The notes: generated by a model from the letters alone, not told the origin. A stretch of DNA of 64,000 nucleotides from Austropuccinia psidii (GCA_023105745.1 JALGQZ010000006.1:64462316-64526315), one strand, 5' to 3'. Positions 12,959 through 25,479 are shown, counted from the first letter of the stretch. Program-made: numbers and translations.

Positions 12959-13349
12959 TTAACTTTAATCCTAATAAAAAAAATGAGTATCAAACAAAAA
13001 TAATCTTTATTTTCTTAAAAAATCTTAATATTTATTGTTAATTTCTTATTTTTTATTTTTGATCAATTGATAATCATTTAGAAGTTGGATGTGAGCCTCT
13101 TGATCGATCAGGTTCATTAATCTTGATCGCAGATAAATCGGTGCGCTAATTTAAAAGCGTGGAAGGTGGTGATCTCGTACTAGAACTCACACAACTAGGA
13201 ATTAAGAAAACAATAAATTCAAATCACTCCGCTTTTAAAAGGCAATCTAACAAGGGGGTTCAAACTCAATTAATTTCTTAGTTAATTAGATGATCTTTTC
13301 AAAGAATTTTTGACTTAAAAATTAAAAAAAAACTAACTTTAAGTTAAAT
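12959..13349. other. Upstream region of the carboxylase gene
   Basis: About 390 bp between the MCCC1 start and Harbinger element 2. It must hold the carboxylase promoter unless transcription starts further up inside the transposon. I see no convincing TATA or operator, only a short GATCGATC-containing stretch near 13100-13130. Confidence 0.4.
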
Positions 13350-13352
13350 TTA

Positions 13353-13407
13353 GGCCCAGTTTATGTTTGGGTTTTGAAGCAAATTTTGAATTTAATTTCA
13401 AACAAAA
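13353..13407 (+). repeat. Left terminal inverted repeat, element 2
   Basis: About 55 bp, matching the complement of 17355-17409. The first 27 bases are identical in both ends. TTA precedes it. Confidence 0.93.
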
Positions 13408-13551
13408 TGAAATCATTTTTAATTCAATTTTATTTGGAAATAAACTCAAATTAATTTCAAAACTACTGGAAGTTGTTTGAGCAATTTTTTATATTATTTC
13501 CAAAAGATTTTTTAAACCTTTCAAACAACAAACTTAAAAATACATGAAAAC

Positions 13552-14949
13552 ATGGCCAATGTCACACCCAATTCCCAATTGTCTGCATACAAATGTTTCC
13601 AAAGGCAAATCAGGGCAAATCAGGAAGAAGAGGAAGGCAATACATCATTTCAAACAAGTGGCAATATTGGAATTGGAGCAATGAATGAATTACAGAATGG
13701 ACTGAATTCAATGCAACCTTTGCTTGAGGATTCTCCCAGTCAAGGCTCAACTCAAAAATGAAAAAGAAGAACTTCAGAAGAAGCCTGATTACATTGACAG
13801 CAATTGGAGCATGAACAAATACTTAAAAGGCAGCAAAGAGAAAACAATTGAGTGAATGCTGAAGCACAATGACTCAAACAAATAGAAAGGTGTCTAGCTC
13901 AAGAAAACCAAGAACACAATCACAAAACATGGTTTTTTTGGAACAACAAAAGTATGCGCCAGTTATTGGAGATGATGAGGGATTTGCAGATGGATGGGAC
14001 TATGGCCGGTTTTATTCCATGGGCAATATTTTTCAAGACTCATGAGAATTGTAAGGCAAATTTCTCACTTTTGAGAAATCTGTCTCTTGAAACACTAGAA
14101 AGGTGTTATAAGGCCTTAATTATGGTATACAAGGTGAGCTTTTTAGTTAATGTCAAACAGGCTGGGACTGATGCAATGAAAATGGTAGATTATTAAGGAC
14201 TCTTGTGAGTCAACTGGCAGGGGTGGGCTATACATGCAGCTCATGCAACTCCAGTGTCATCATATGACTGTGGAGGTAAGTCATATCTACTCATGAGGGA
14301 GACATCTTACTACTATGGAGAATTTTGCAGGTCTATGAGTTGCTGAAGGAAATAAACATGAAAAATTGTGGGGCCAATGAATTTGGTATGGAATCTGGTG
14401 ATTTTCCACAAACAAGAAACGGCAATGATGACAAAATCAGTCACACAGGCATACAAGTACAGACAGAAGAGATTGGAAACAAAAATGGACTGTTGCCTAG
14501 TGACTGTGGAGAATCATTACGGAGAGACCCAATAGAGGACCTAAATCAAGAGGCAGGCAACAATTCAATGCACCAAGAAGGTGCTTGTATCAGTACCAAT
14601 TGTCCGACTCCTTTGCAATTCATTAGGCCAATCCTCCAGCATGAGCATCAGAACCACATGCTGAAATCAAAATTTCATGAATAGAATGAATACAAACATG
14701 CAAAAAGTACTCTCACCCTCAATGCTCATGCTCCAGCAGAGCCAAGATCACATGCAAAGGTCACAAGACAAGGAGAGACAAGTGTTGATGCATGAGAGAG
14801 AAGAAGAACAATGTCTACGTGAAACACAAATTTGCACAGAGGTGCAAAGGAGGAATGACCAGATGAATATGTATATGATGGACATGCTATCAAAAATGAC
14901 AGGAGTACCTTTAGACAAGCCACCAGAGGATTTGTGGATGGGAGAATAG
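13552..14949 (+). pseudogene. Harbinger accessory protein of element 2, broken
   Basis: Four open segments, 13552-13761, 13954-14196, 14325-14684 and 14677-14949, follow in order and are separated by stops or frame changes. The second (MRDLQMDGTMAGFIPWAIFF...LSLETLERCYKALI) has the Trp-containing helical pattern of a Myb/SANT-like domain. The third is acidic and Asn-rich. The last is a Gln/Arg/Met-rich coiled coil ending DLWMGE. Some gaps may be real introns: 14274-14330 has GTAAGT and an AG just before VYELLKEINMKN. Between 13762 and 13953 there are several stops in every useful frame, so I call it a pseudogene. Position opposite the transposase supports the role of DNA-binding partner. Confidence 0.6.
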
Positions 14950-15476
14950 ATGTGGTTTAATGTGTATATCTTTGGAACTTATTAAAAAGGACCATTGGGG
15001 CTCTGCTAAGTAATGGTAATTATGTTTTTCAGCTTGCACCTGTGCTTTTTTAACAAAGATATGCCAAATGGCAATCTTAAGATTCTTGTATTTCCTAATC
15101 ATACAACACCCCAAAGCAATTCTTAACAGGGAAATATTGGGTATTCTAATGTAAGCTACTTGTATGTTACTTTCTTGACTACAAATGCCCAAAAATAGAC
15201 ACATGGATCATGTGGTTTATCTAGTGTACTTTGTTTATACCTTTGAATATTACTCAGTTGGATTGTAATGTGAAGAATAATTCAAAGGGAATTAAAAAAT
15301 GCCCAACAGTTATGTGAGGTCTTTGTCCCTCAAGCTAGAATTTTTTTGGCATTCTTGACCACCTTCCCTGTTTGCTTTGCCTTTGGCCAAAATTAGTTAT
15401 CTCCTGTCTGAAGTACAGGGTTCATTTTGAAAATAAGAATTTTCAATAATTTTGTTTCTCCGGGATCCTTCAAATT

Positions 15477-15653
15477 ATGCCATCTGATTGCACAAAAACT
15501 TCGGGGAATCAGGCGGGTTCACCCTTACCATATGAAAACAATGAGGCATACAATCTTTCTATGCATTGTTTAGAACAAGTTCAGCATAAAAGGGATCAAT
15601 TACTAGAAGAAATTTCCCAATCTCAGGCCCAAGATCAAGTACAAGATCATTAG
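15477..15653 (+). CDS. Small hypothetical ORF inside element 2 (58 aa)
   Basis: An ATG frame reading MPSDCTKTSGNQAGSPLPY and later HCLEQVQHKRDQLLEEISQS ends at a TAG at 15651. The same frame stays open for another 25 codons after that stop to 15731 with a similar residue mix. Composition is unlike the random AT-rich frames around it and the second half looks helical. It lies between the accessory gene and the transposase. It could be a lost exon of the accessory gene, a remnant third protein, or an older host fragment. No function assigned. Confidence 0.3.
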   Translation: MPSDCTKTSGNQAGSPLPYENNEAYNLSMHCLEQVQHKRDQLLEEISQSQAQDQVQDH

Positions 15654-15961
15654 ATAGCTGTTTTATGTGAACTACTTGACATGCAAGATATTCAAATTTA
15701 CTACTTGCAAACACATGCCTTACATGAATGAAATCAATTGGAGGATTGCTTACTCACATTATTACCTTAAATGATTGCATGATATTAATGTGGGCACCAT
15801 TATCTGACTTATGTTTGGCTGATAAATTTTTTGCAATTATCAAAAATATTCACAAATGTGATGTTTTCAAACTAAAACATTTTGATGTAATCCTAACCTC
15901 CAATTGGCATTTAATCACATCATAAAAATTCCTAAATAAATGAGTGAGTAATTTCCAAAAA

Positions 15962-17233
15962 CTATCCTAATTGGTCTTCTTGTACTGCGTTCTGATTCCA
16001 TTGATTTAAAAAATTAACCTCATTTCTATTCAACAGATTGTGCAATATCATTCATGCAATGGTGACTTTACCTGTCTATAAAGGCACTATTGCTTGTGGA
16101 TATAGAAGACAGTGGAACCTATTCTTCAACTGCCCAAATTCCTGCTCCACTACCATTCTGAATTTTATATTCATTAATAGTTTGTTATTTTTGAAAATTC
16201 ATAATACTCTTACCTTGGGGACAAATGAATATTATTAAATTGTGCCTCTTCTTCATTTCGAGTATTCCTCATTGGAATAAGGATTGGGAGCCTTGAAGAA
16301 TATCCTGAATCACCAATGAGTAAGCAATTGGGTGTGAATCTTGCCACTCCATTGATGAGAGATTGACCAATTCTCAACTTCCTAAACATACAACTATCAT
16401 GTACTGAGCCTGGTAGTCCACCACAGACCTGAATTCATTTTTGAGATAAATATTTCAGTCTTATTCCATGTCATTAGAATTACTCACATTACAAAAATTC
16501 CCATGTCCATCCACAATGCAATGCCATCCCTTACAAATTACATAGGTATTCCATTGATCATTTGGTGGTGGTATGATTGGAATGTGCATGCCATCAATTG
16601 CACCAATAATTATCATAAGTCCTTGCCTTTGTTGGAATGTCTCCTTGATTGCATTCCATTTTTCTATATATTAGGCCACAGGAAAACTAGATATATAAAC
16701 AAGGTTAAGTTTTATCTTTGTTTTTGTAATAAGCCAATTATTTACTTGTCTGATGGTTGAGTCATGCAGTGCAACTAATATTGCTTGCACTACTTCTTTT
16801 TATGCTTGATATTCTGTTGCCTTTCCCATGCTTAACACATGTCCTACTACCTCATAGGAGCTCCCATGACCTATTCTATATAATGTAATTCCTACCTTTT
16901 CTTCAATAGTTAACCCTCACACATTATGTTGAAATGAGTTTGGGACATGATTTAATAAATACCGAGTTAATAAAAAAAATCTAGTCATCTCATCCTAAAA
17001 AGTCCAATGAAGTGATTTTCATTGTATAAATTGACCTCATACCATGGATTGAAACACATTTCATGTCTTATAGCTTCACAATGTTGGTGTCCAAATTCTT
17101 CATACCACATTAAATGAAAACACCAGGCCAATGCTAAGCTGGTGATTATATACATCAGATGTTGATCTTCAATTGTTAATATTTTAAAAAGTAAAATCAT
17201 TATAAAATTAAACATTGTGATATTCAACATCAT
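15962..17233 (-). pseudogene. PIF/Harbinger DDE transposase of element 2, broken
   Basis: The N-terminus (17233-16985) ends with FNPWYEVNLYNENHFIGLFRM, a family block. After a one-base shift the next segment reads LTIEEKVGITLYRIGHGSSY with a TGA before and a TAA after it. The catalytic core is well preserved: GAIDGMHIPI (first Asp, about 16595), then CIVDGHGNFC, a GT-AG intron at about 16492-16428, GGLPGSVHDSCMFRKL, and LLIGDSGYSSRLPILIP (second Asp, about 16312). A second GT-AG intron at about 16208-16152 leads to VVEQEFGQLKNRF (third acid, Glu). Two stops follow (a TAG after QAIVPL and a TGA just before MILHN), then the MILHNLLNRNE block to a stop at 15962. The triad is intact but the frame has at least five interruptions. 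Confidence 0.85.
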
Positions 17234-17354
17234 TTTGACGTTGTTAGTAGAAAACCACTAAACATGAATTTGCCTCAGTAGTTCATAAACATTAGAAAAT
17301 TTTGTAAACTTGTAGAATTTTTTTAACTTTATTTTTAATTAAAAATAATCATAT

Positions 17355-17409
17355 TTTTGTTTGAAATAAAATTCAAAATTTTCTTCAAAACCCAAACATA
17401 AACTGGGCC
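17355..17409 (-). repeat. Right terminal inverted repeat, element 2
   Basis: Complement of the left repeat, ending at the GGCC before TTA 17410-17412. Confidence 0.93.
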
Positions 17410-17412
17410 TTA

Positions 17413-17697
17413 AGTTAAAATAAAAAAAATTAGAAATTCAAATGTGATAAAAAGGGATGACCTATTACCTCATTGGATTCAATCAATCACAAGTGAGTCA
17501 TTCTTGACAAAGATTTAAAATAATCATCATATCAAGAGCCACCTAAACATCATCCTCCCATCAAACTCAAAGGAAATCACAGCTCTAGATTATCATCTTA
17601 CTGTTATGTGAATGCTTTTCTATATCAAAGAATTTTAAATTTCATTTTTTTAATCTTTTCATTGAAATTTATAGGCTTTTTTGAAGTTTTTTGAATT
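17413..17697. other. Short flank between element 2 and the LTR array
   Basis: 285 bp with no gene. By position it may contain the missing left end of Harbinger element 3, because the array that follows appears to have inserted close to the start of that element's transposase. I could not find a matching inverted repeat at the other end. Confidence 0.35.
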
Positions 17698-17702
17698 GAT
17701 AG

Positions 17703-19515
17703 TGTGGTATTCCATATCTTTTTTGGCCCGGTTTCAAGCAATTTTTGAGCATGAAAAAATGGACAAATCAAGATTCAAATGACTAATTTAGGAACCCACC
17801 ACTCATAATTAAATTATTAGAATAATAACATAAATAGTATTGGGTGAAAGAAGATTTAGCATTCAGGATAGAAAAAAACAAATTTCATACAAAAATTAGC
17901 AGTATATCCACCCTGGATCCATCAGGAATATTATATCACCAAGAAGTACAGTAACCAAAATGCAGTTCATTTGACACAAGAGTCATCTGAGAGTATCAAA
18001 TTCAACTTAATTCAAGAAAAATCCACCAAAAATAACCTGAATTAAATGAAAATACAGGCACCCAAAGAGTTTTTATGCAATCCACATGCATGAAATTTAT
18101 AAATGACAGAGCCACAAATCAATTGGTTCAAACTCAAAGTAAATTCCAACTAGCTTCATGCAAGAAAAATAAACTAAAGCTTTGAATTACACAGCAAATA
18201 CAGGAATCAGATATTACAACTCAAAAGGCTATCCCCACATTACACAGAATGATCACCTTGAATTACATAATATCACAGTAATATGACACCATCCTCAATT
18301 TTACCTACCAACAGTCATCACTAAAGGGTGTGAAAGCTGACTAATGAAGTGTAAAAAACAAGTAATCTGATATTTTTTATTAAAATACACACCAGAAAAA
18401 ACATCTCAACCTTAATTTTGGACAAACAAATGGTAAAAATAGCTCAGTCATATCACACCATTCACAAAATCACCACCAGAAAAATTATCTTAAGGGAAAA
18501 AAAGTTTTCCATGGAGAGCCCATGGGTACCTGTAACAACATAAAAGGAGGTCTCTCTCTCATTTTATCCTTTTTCCCCATGAATGCAATTGATTATATAC
18601 CAAGAAGGAGAATAATTATTCATCCCTTAATAATAGGTTAATCTAGAAATTGTTATTATTAATATTAAATTACACTAATGGTGATTTATAAGTAGCTGTA
18701 GTTAAAATTAGTTCTGCCTATATTATAGATTCATCTATTAGTTAAATATTCATATTGAACAAAATATGTATATTATTCTTTTCTCACTGCAATAAAAGTT
18801 ATAGTAATGTAATCATCATCAAATTGAAAAAACAAAATACACACTAGGAGTTTCATAACTGTTACTATCAGTATATCTTATGAATTATTATCATCAAAAT
18901 TAACATCCATTACTAAAGTTATGATTAGTAACTTATTTGTCAACCTTATCCAGTATTATTTTGGAAACTATAGTGGTATTATTATCTATAATTACTATTA
19001 ATTGATATCTATCACTACTCTTATTATCCAAAGTATAGCTAACATATTATCAATACTATTTATAAATTACAACTATCTAACCATTAACCAAATTATCATA
19101 TATAATCACTATCCCTATATATTCTCATATTAAACTATTATCCACTAAAAAGAGAGACAACTTAGATCACCACTCAGTACTATTATATTTACTATTTTTT
19201 TACTTAATTATTAGTTTATCATGTTGAAATCACCTACAAGTTTATTATTTGAAATTAGTATTATTTCATCTTTAGGTTTATTATTGATTAGGTCTTTTAG
19301 AGACTGCTGAAAAGTCTTCCCAAGTTGTAAAACTCACAATCTTGAAAATTGATTTGTGAGCTCTGTAGGGAGATTTTTTAGTATATTCAGAGGGGAAGCT
19401 AAAACAACATTATCACCCTTGGTTAGAACATTATTCCAGAAATTCAAAAATGTTTACCTATAATTTCCCCTTTGAGGACTGCCTTATCCAATCCCACGTT
19501 AAAAGGAGCTCTACA
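17703..19515 (+). repeat. Array LTR 1
   Basis: Begins TGTGGTATTCCATA and ends GGAGCTCTACA, 1813 bp. It aligns along its full length with 26319-28126 and with the two pieces of LTR 3. Divergence by eye is roughly 8-10 percent with small indels, so it is old. Confidence 0.85.
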
Positions 19516-20039
19516 TTTGGTTTTTCAACAGTGGCTTATCAACCTAAACAATAAATAATTAGTCAATAATCAATAAAGAAGATAATAATACCAACCTACT
19601 TCAAAGAAATTTTTTATATAAAAATAATTAACAGTCAACAAATTGATATAATCTGGAATCTGGAAATAAATTTGATTCAAAATAATAATAATCACCATCA
19701 CAATCCTCAAATCAGTCAGATAACTTTTATTATAAAGTGAAAGAAAGAAAACCAGAAAATCAAACACCCCAGGATATTAATTTACTCATTGCAACAAAAA
19801 GAACAGAACAGAAGGAAAAGGAATAATTGAGGAAATTTTTCAAGTATAAATGAATCAAAAATAAATATCTGACTTACCATCAATACCTGAAGATACTTGA
19901 GAAGGACAGTATTCAGAAGAAAGTGAAGAAAGTATCAAACAGTACAAATACAAAGTATTATGAAGCAAATTCAAGAATTTTAAATAAAACAAAGTAGAAA
20001 GAAAGGAAAGGAAAGGTAAAAAAAGTCCTATAAAACTTT
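19516..20039. other. Leader between array LTR 1 and gag
   Basis: Follows the LTR end at TTTGGTTTTTCAACAGTGG, where a primer-binding site is expected; the match is too eroded to name a tRNA. A short frame reading SDLPSIPEDTREGQYSEESEE appears near 19870-19925 and may be the start of Gag. Confidence 0.4.
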
Positions 20040-21825
20040 AACTAGTCCAAGTGAGTCAGCATTAAAAAGGAATTTTAGACTTGAAGATTCACCAATATCA
20101 CCTACACCTGGACCTAGAGAATCCTCTACTTCAGTAACAGATCCAGGAGCTAAAGATATTCCAAGCAGAGTTTTTTTCACTACACCTAATCACCCAAGTT
20201 CATTATAGCATAAATTTCAAAGAAAGGAAAGAGCTGTGGTTGAAATTAAAGAAAAAGATTACAACAAAAATCTTTGATGGAGAAGAAGTAGAGAAATTAA
20301 TCAAGAAAGTGGAAAAAATATCTTAAATTGAAGGAGAAACAGATGAATACATAGAAATTCAAATAGAATTTTTGACAACAGACCCAAAGGTGAGTGATTG
20401 AATTGAAGATATTCCAGCTTATGAAAAAGAAAATTAGACACAGCTCAAGAAAGATCTTATAACAAAATGGGGAAGAGTTGAACCTGAAAGAAGATACAGA
20501 AAGGATTCACTGATGAAGATTTTTTCTGACACTCAAGAATATGGAGGAATTGGTAGTCTCTCAAAGTTTAAAAAATGTATGTGAGAGTATGAAGCTATTG
20601 TTACTCACTTATTAAGATACAGCTATATTCCTAAAGATAACATATGACATGAGGACCTATTTGAATGTGTTTCAGCTGATGTTAAAGGGGCCATAAAGAA
20701 GGAAATAATCAAAGATAATGTTATGGTTAGAGCTTAAGCTGGATGATACCTTATACCACCTATGAAGATCCTCACGAAGTATATTTAAAAAGAATTGGAA
20801 GCCAGAATATTAGTAACAAAAATATTCTCATCATCAAGAGATACAGGAATAAATTTGACTTGAAACAAAGATATGAAATTTCACTTTAAGTAAGAGGCCT
20901 TCCCAGAAATTGATTAACCTTTTAAAAAAATGAAAGAGATTTCTGAATCTCTCATAGAACAAAAAGTGGAAACTATAAATAGGTCACAAGGGTAAAATGA
21001 AGATTTCAAGAAATTTATGACTCAACTGGAAGATTTGAAAAGTCTATCTAAACCTAAAATGGGTGAGGTTACCAATAAGAAACTCAATAATAAAAAGTTC
21101 AAACCAAGACATGATTTACCTTCATTCTCACAAAGGCATGTTCCCTATGCACCAGCACAAAGAATACAAAATCCCCATGTCAAATGTTATTAATGTCTTG
21201 GGGAAGAAAATGTAGTGAATAGATGCAGCTACCTCTTTTAATATCAGAATAAAAAATGTTCCAGAATAAAGGGAGGTGGATTATTATTTATCAATTGGAA
21301 AAGAGTACCAACAGATGGGAAAACCTCTCCAAAGAAGTTAGTCAAAGAATTTGCAAAAGAACAAGAAGAACTTACAAATAAAAGGAAAGGAAATGAAGCT
21401 AAGCAATACCAACACCACCAAAAAAAGTGAGCATACTACAAGCAAGAGAATGATATTTCAACTTCTATAGCCAAAATTGAAAATTGGGGAAACTGGCAGC
21501 CACCAACCATATGATCAGACAATGATCCGTTTCACAATAACTATGGATTAAGAAACACCCAGAAAAGCTCCTCAAGAAATGAGAATACAAGTCAAGAAAA
21601 AAACAAAATTATTACCAAGGATGACTGAAATATCACCAAAGGAAATGGAAACACAACTGCAAAAGAAAGCAAAAATACCTGGAGCCTATATTGAAGATGA
21701 ACAGGGTACAGTGGAAAAACCCATTATTCCCACTGAATATAAGAAACCTCAAAATTTTAAAGAGGAAAAACAAGCTACCTCATCATTTAAAGAAACAGAG
21801 TATTCTGGAAAGATGTAGGAATTAA
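20040..21825 (+). pseudogene. Gag-like protein of array copy 1, many stops
   Basis: Translated in one main frame with interruptions, it reads a Ser/Pro-rich start (20040-20200), then a helical capsid-like region (DGEEVEKLIKKVEKIS, QLKKDLITKWGRVEPERRYR, GGIGSLSKFKKCM) to about 20860, then EDFKKFMTQLEDLKS. A degraded zinc-knuckle-like segment follows near 21180 (KCYxCL then NRC), and then a Lys/Glu-rich tail to 21818. More than ten in-frame stops are visible, many being TAG or TGA where copy 2 keeps a sense codon. Identity as Gag rests on order, capsid-like helices and the protease downstream. Confidence 0.65.
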
Positions 21826-21948
21826 CTCAATATGTTGTTAAAAAAAGGATATAAAGAAAGAAAACACAGAAGTTAAAGAGGTTATGAGTTGAATTATTAA
21901 AAAGCTGTTGGATCAGAAAATAATTCTCAGCTTAGAAATATTCTTATT

Positions 21949-22430
21949 ATGTCATCCAAAGCCATAAACCAATTAAAAAATGTAACAGAAGAAAGAAAAA
22001 CAATCAACTCAATTGAAACAAAAATCATTAAGTACAAGCTCATAAAACATCATTTGGGAGATTATGAACAAACCAAATTGCATTATGCCTGTCGATTGGG
22101 ATTCATGCAAGTATATGTAGGAAAAGAAGGACTTGAAATAATGAAATTAGTGGATACAGGATTGGAATTGAATATAATAGCAAAGGATTCAGTAATAAAA
22201 GAAGGACTTACCACAAGATGTCTTAAAATAAACTTGAGGAGAATTGGTGGTCACTGTGCTTTAATAGTTGGATTAGCATAATTTGCCTGAATTTCTCTAG
22301 TTACTTGGGAAGGAAGAAATATAAACCTCTTTGTAGTAAAGGGAGAATTACACACAGTATTGGGAAAACCCTTCCTTGAAGATAGCAACATAATATTATA
22401 CTTCTCTTAAAAAAAGGGGAAATATTCAGT
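21949..22430 (+). pseudogene. Retroviral-type aspartic protease, array copy 1
   Basis: An open segment (21949-22281) contains YACRLGFMQVYVGKEG followed by MKLVDTGLELNIIAKDSV. The DTG active-site triplet is intact, although the following residue is Leu where Ser or Ala is usual. NLRRIGGHCALIVGLA follows, then a stop at 22279. The frame resumes with VVKGELHTVLGKPFLEDSNI to about 22400, the usual C-terminal part of this protease fold, before another stop. It processes Gag in LTR elements. Copy 2 has DTGSE at the same place, so the Leu is a private change. Confidence 0.8.
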
Positions 22431-23529
22431 TAAATAGAGCCAGATGGAGAAACACTTTTCTTACCCATTTGTTCACCACAGAAAGTATGATGGAGAGAAA
22501 ACCCACCAAAAGGAATGGAATTTTGTGCAGCTTCAAAATTAGTTGAGTGGAAAGAATTAAAAGTTAAACAAGAATAAAGTTTTAAAAATCAGCAAATTAC
22601 AGAAGGATATCCTCACCAAGTATTTAAGAAAGAAGGAATAAAGAAATCTGAATATAAAATGGAAAAAAAGGAGAATTAACCCCAATTAATAACAAAAAGA
22701 TCAATTAAAAGCAAGAATAAGAAAATATTACAGGAGATTTGATACTAGATAAAGAAAATGGAAACACCCAAATATGTCAAGACACCCAAAATCATGGATT
22801 CAATAAACATGAAAATAGTAGAGGAAAACTATTAAAACAAAAGTTCTCACCATTCAAAGCTTTGAAGTCCTTTTCAAAGTGCATATTAAAAAGAATCTGG
22901 GAGTCAAGCATAAAATAAGTTGTAAAAATATTGAATATAACCTCAAAAGCAAAGAATTTGAACTCTCAGCATGATAAATCAGAACTTAATTCCTTAAAAG
23001 AAATTTCCCTTAAAATACAAAAGAACCAGAGATATTAAAATTCAAGACAGACATATATTTCAAGAAGAAAGTATTGACTAAATTTCAAAACCTAAAGAAT
23101 CCTCATAATTGAATAAAAAATTAGAAAAAGGAATTAAAAACCAACAAATAAATGGAAATGATTATTTTCAAGAAACTCCAAAGAAATAATCCAGAAAAAC
23201 CACTACTAAAAAAGTGTGGATTAAAGCTTATCAGGCTTACCACAAAAAGTGACCAGTACACCAAGCAGGTGTTATAAAGTATCCCGGCCATAAGCGTTAC
23301 CAAAGGATGAAAACATCAACCATAAAAATTTCAACTTTGGTCCTAAAATATGGTCAATATTGAACCAAGGCTTATGATGAAAGAGGGAAGTATCATCAAA
23401 CAAAACCTACAAGCTCAAAAAATTGGAATCAGAAATTAAGAACAATATTGGTATAAAAATAAAATTAAAACTGAAAATAAAGCTATCAACAAGTTATTTA
23501 CCAAAAAAGATAAATTAAATGACAAAACT
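22431..23529. other. Array copy 1, decayed coding region without RT
   Basis: Collinear with 31016-32100 in copy 2. Fragments such as KIRKRN and LNSLKEISLKIQKNQ occur in several frames. A reverse transcriptase should follow the protease in an autonomous element; I looked for YxDD-like and LPQG-like motifs and saw none. Confidence 0.5.
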
Positions 23530-23962
23530 AAAGATCCAAGAAGCCCAAGGCTCAAAGATTAACATCAGAATTCATTCAGAACAAGTCTTAATGGAAACTA
23601 CAGTAACCCCACTAAACCCAAGAGTAATTGATATTTTTACTCCAAAAGATAAAGCAGAAATAACCTTGTTTTTTCAACAAGGTATTAAAGATTAAGAAAA
23701 AGATGAACAGAAATTGATAATTACTGGAGAAGGATTCCCTTGGAAAGGATGTACAAATTGGCAACCTCTTAAAAATGACAATATTTTGGATCACAATAGT
23801 GATAATTCTAGGAGCCACTATGGAGATTCAAATCAACATGTTGAGTGGCTGGAAGATATGAGTGAGCCTAAAAAGAATAAATCAGGGAAAATGAAAGATA
23901 AAATTACTAAAAGGAGGAAGACTAAGGAAGAAAAAAAACTTTTTTTGAATTACTCAAAATAA
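23530..23962 (+). pseudogene. Unrecognised C-terminal ORF, array copy 1
   Basis: Counterpart of the 166-codon frame at 32103-32603 in copy 2. The part 23714-23962 reads IITGEGFPWKGCTNWQPLK and then HVEWLEDMSEPKKNKS, followed by a very basic Lys-rich tail. A stop at about 23692 separates it from its upstream half. Copy 2 keeps the whole segment open. No domain recognised. Confidence 0.5.
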
Positions 23963-25479
23963 AAAGCTATTCCCAAGCTTGCAAGCTCATTTGGAACACA
24001 GATATCAGGCTTAAATTTAAAATGAAAGCTTCCTAAAGCATAAAAAGGAAGAAAATGACTATGTCAGAACACAAATAGGTCAAAATGAATCCTTGATTTA
24101 TAAAAATGAAGAAAAACTTACATGTATTCAGCCCAAGGCCCAGGAAAGATATAGCTTTGGGACCTGCAAGTTGCAATAACTGAGGCACACAAGATTCATA
24201 AATTCTTTTCTATTTTGTAATTGTACCTGGGAATGAATGAAATACAAATAAATCTTTTTTATTACTTATATATTATTTATCATTATTTTATTTATTTAAA
24301 TAATTTATTTATTTATTATTATTATTACTCTTTTTTTTCTTATCCCAATAAAAAAAGGAGAACACAAAGATGGAGGGAAAAAATCATCAGAATGATACAA
24401 GACAACAAAAAAAAATATAATAATTCTTTATTATGTTATTTTTTTGATAAAAGAAATATATACATAAGTATATATAAAAAAGGAAAACAATTGATAACAA
24501 TGAAAAAAGAAGAGCACTGCACTATACCGTGTAATGTAGGACTTACACAAACCAAAAAAAATATTATTTTTGTTATTTTTGTTTTTTTTCGAAATAAAAA
24601 AGTAAACAAACAGGAAAAAAATGATATAATAATAAAATTATCAAGATAAAAAGTAGAAATATTGATCATAACTAAAAAGGAGCAGTACTTCAGTACTGTA
24701 CTGTATACTTTAGAAAAAATATATAAATTAAAATATTATTCATTTTATATATTTTTATTTAAGTAGAAATGTAATTTATGCTGAAAAATGAAGAAAAGAA
24801 ACATCCACAGCTACAAAACAAAACCAAATACTTCAAATTTGAAGTATTTGAACTGGGAATTCTAAAAATAAAAAAATGTTTCATAACTTATTTTAATTAT
24901 ATTATTTTATTTGATTAATTTGTCTTATCTTTTAATTCTTTCATATTGTTACCTTATCATAATTCTATATGTTTCTTATGGTTAGTTTCATTTATATTTC
25001 TAATATTATTATTCATTATTAATAAAACTATTCATATTATGAATTATTATTTTTCTCATATTATCTTAAAAATTTTATTTATTACTAAAAAATATTATTA
25101 TTCAATTAATATTTCATTTATTATTCACATCATTTTCATTAGAAATTTTAGTATTATTATTATTTTATTGAATATTTGATTCATCATTCATAGCACTTTT
25201 TTAAAAAGAAAGAAAAAGAAAAAAGGAATTAGTAGTTATTTATATTAAATATTAAGTAATAGGTGGGAATTATGATATAATTATTAAATGTAGAGGGGGT
25301 AACTGACCATCCAAAAATCATAAATGAAAATTTTATTTAGAGTTTTTATGAAGAGGATGAAATGGGTATGAATTTTGCTGAAGGTACATATGGGGTCTCA
25401 AAACTAAGAAAAGACAGTGAAAGGGAAAAAATAAATCAAATTAGTAAAATAAGTCTATCAACAAAATTACTTTAATATT
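23963..25479. other. Array copy 1, AT-rich 3' internal region
   Basis: ATT-rich repeats near 24260-24340, mixed low-complexity frames, and a perfect 26-nt palindrome at 24825-24850. The long AT-rich frames here have Tyr/Ile/Phe-only composition and look like chance frames. Confidence 0.5.
24825..24850. repeat. Perfect 26-nt palindrome, array copy 1
   Basis: The arm CAAATACTTCAAA is followed directly by its complement. The same palindrome is intact in copy 2 at 33416-33441 while neighbouring bases have changed. Confidence 0.9.

Larger units (their letters stand above)
13353..17409. mobile_element. PIF/Harbinger element 2, complete ends, dead genes
   Basis: Begins GGCCCAGTTTATGTTTGGG and ends with its exact complement, CCCAAACATAAACTGGGCC. 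The inverted repeats extend to about 55 bp with roughly two mismatches. The element is flanked on both sides by TTA (13350-13352 and 17410-17412), the three-base target duplication typical of PIF/Harbinger. Length 4057 bp. It holds an accessory gene on +, a small unexplained frame, and a transposase on -, in the usual convergent order. It sits about 390 bp upstream of the carboxylase start and about 290 bp before the LTR array. Inverted repeats better preserved than the genes suggest fairly recent insertion followed by loss of function, or mobilisation in trans. Confidence 0.93.

Noticed and set aside
24221..24649. 142-codon plus-strand frame and the opposing 77-codon frame in array copy 1
   Set aside because: Composed of ATT repeats and A/T runs giving Tyr/Ile/Phe/Lys strings; not retained in copy 2.
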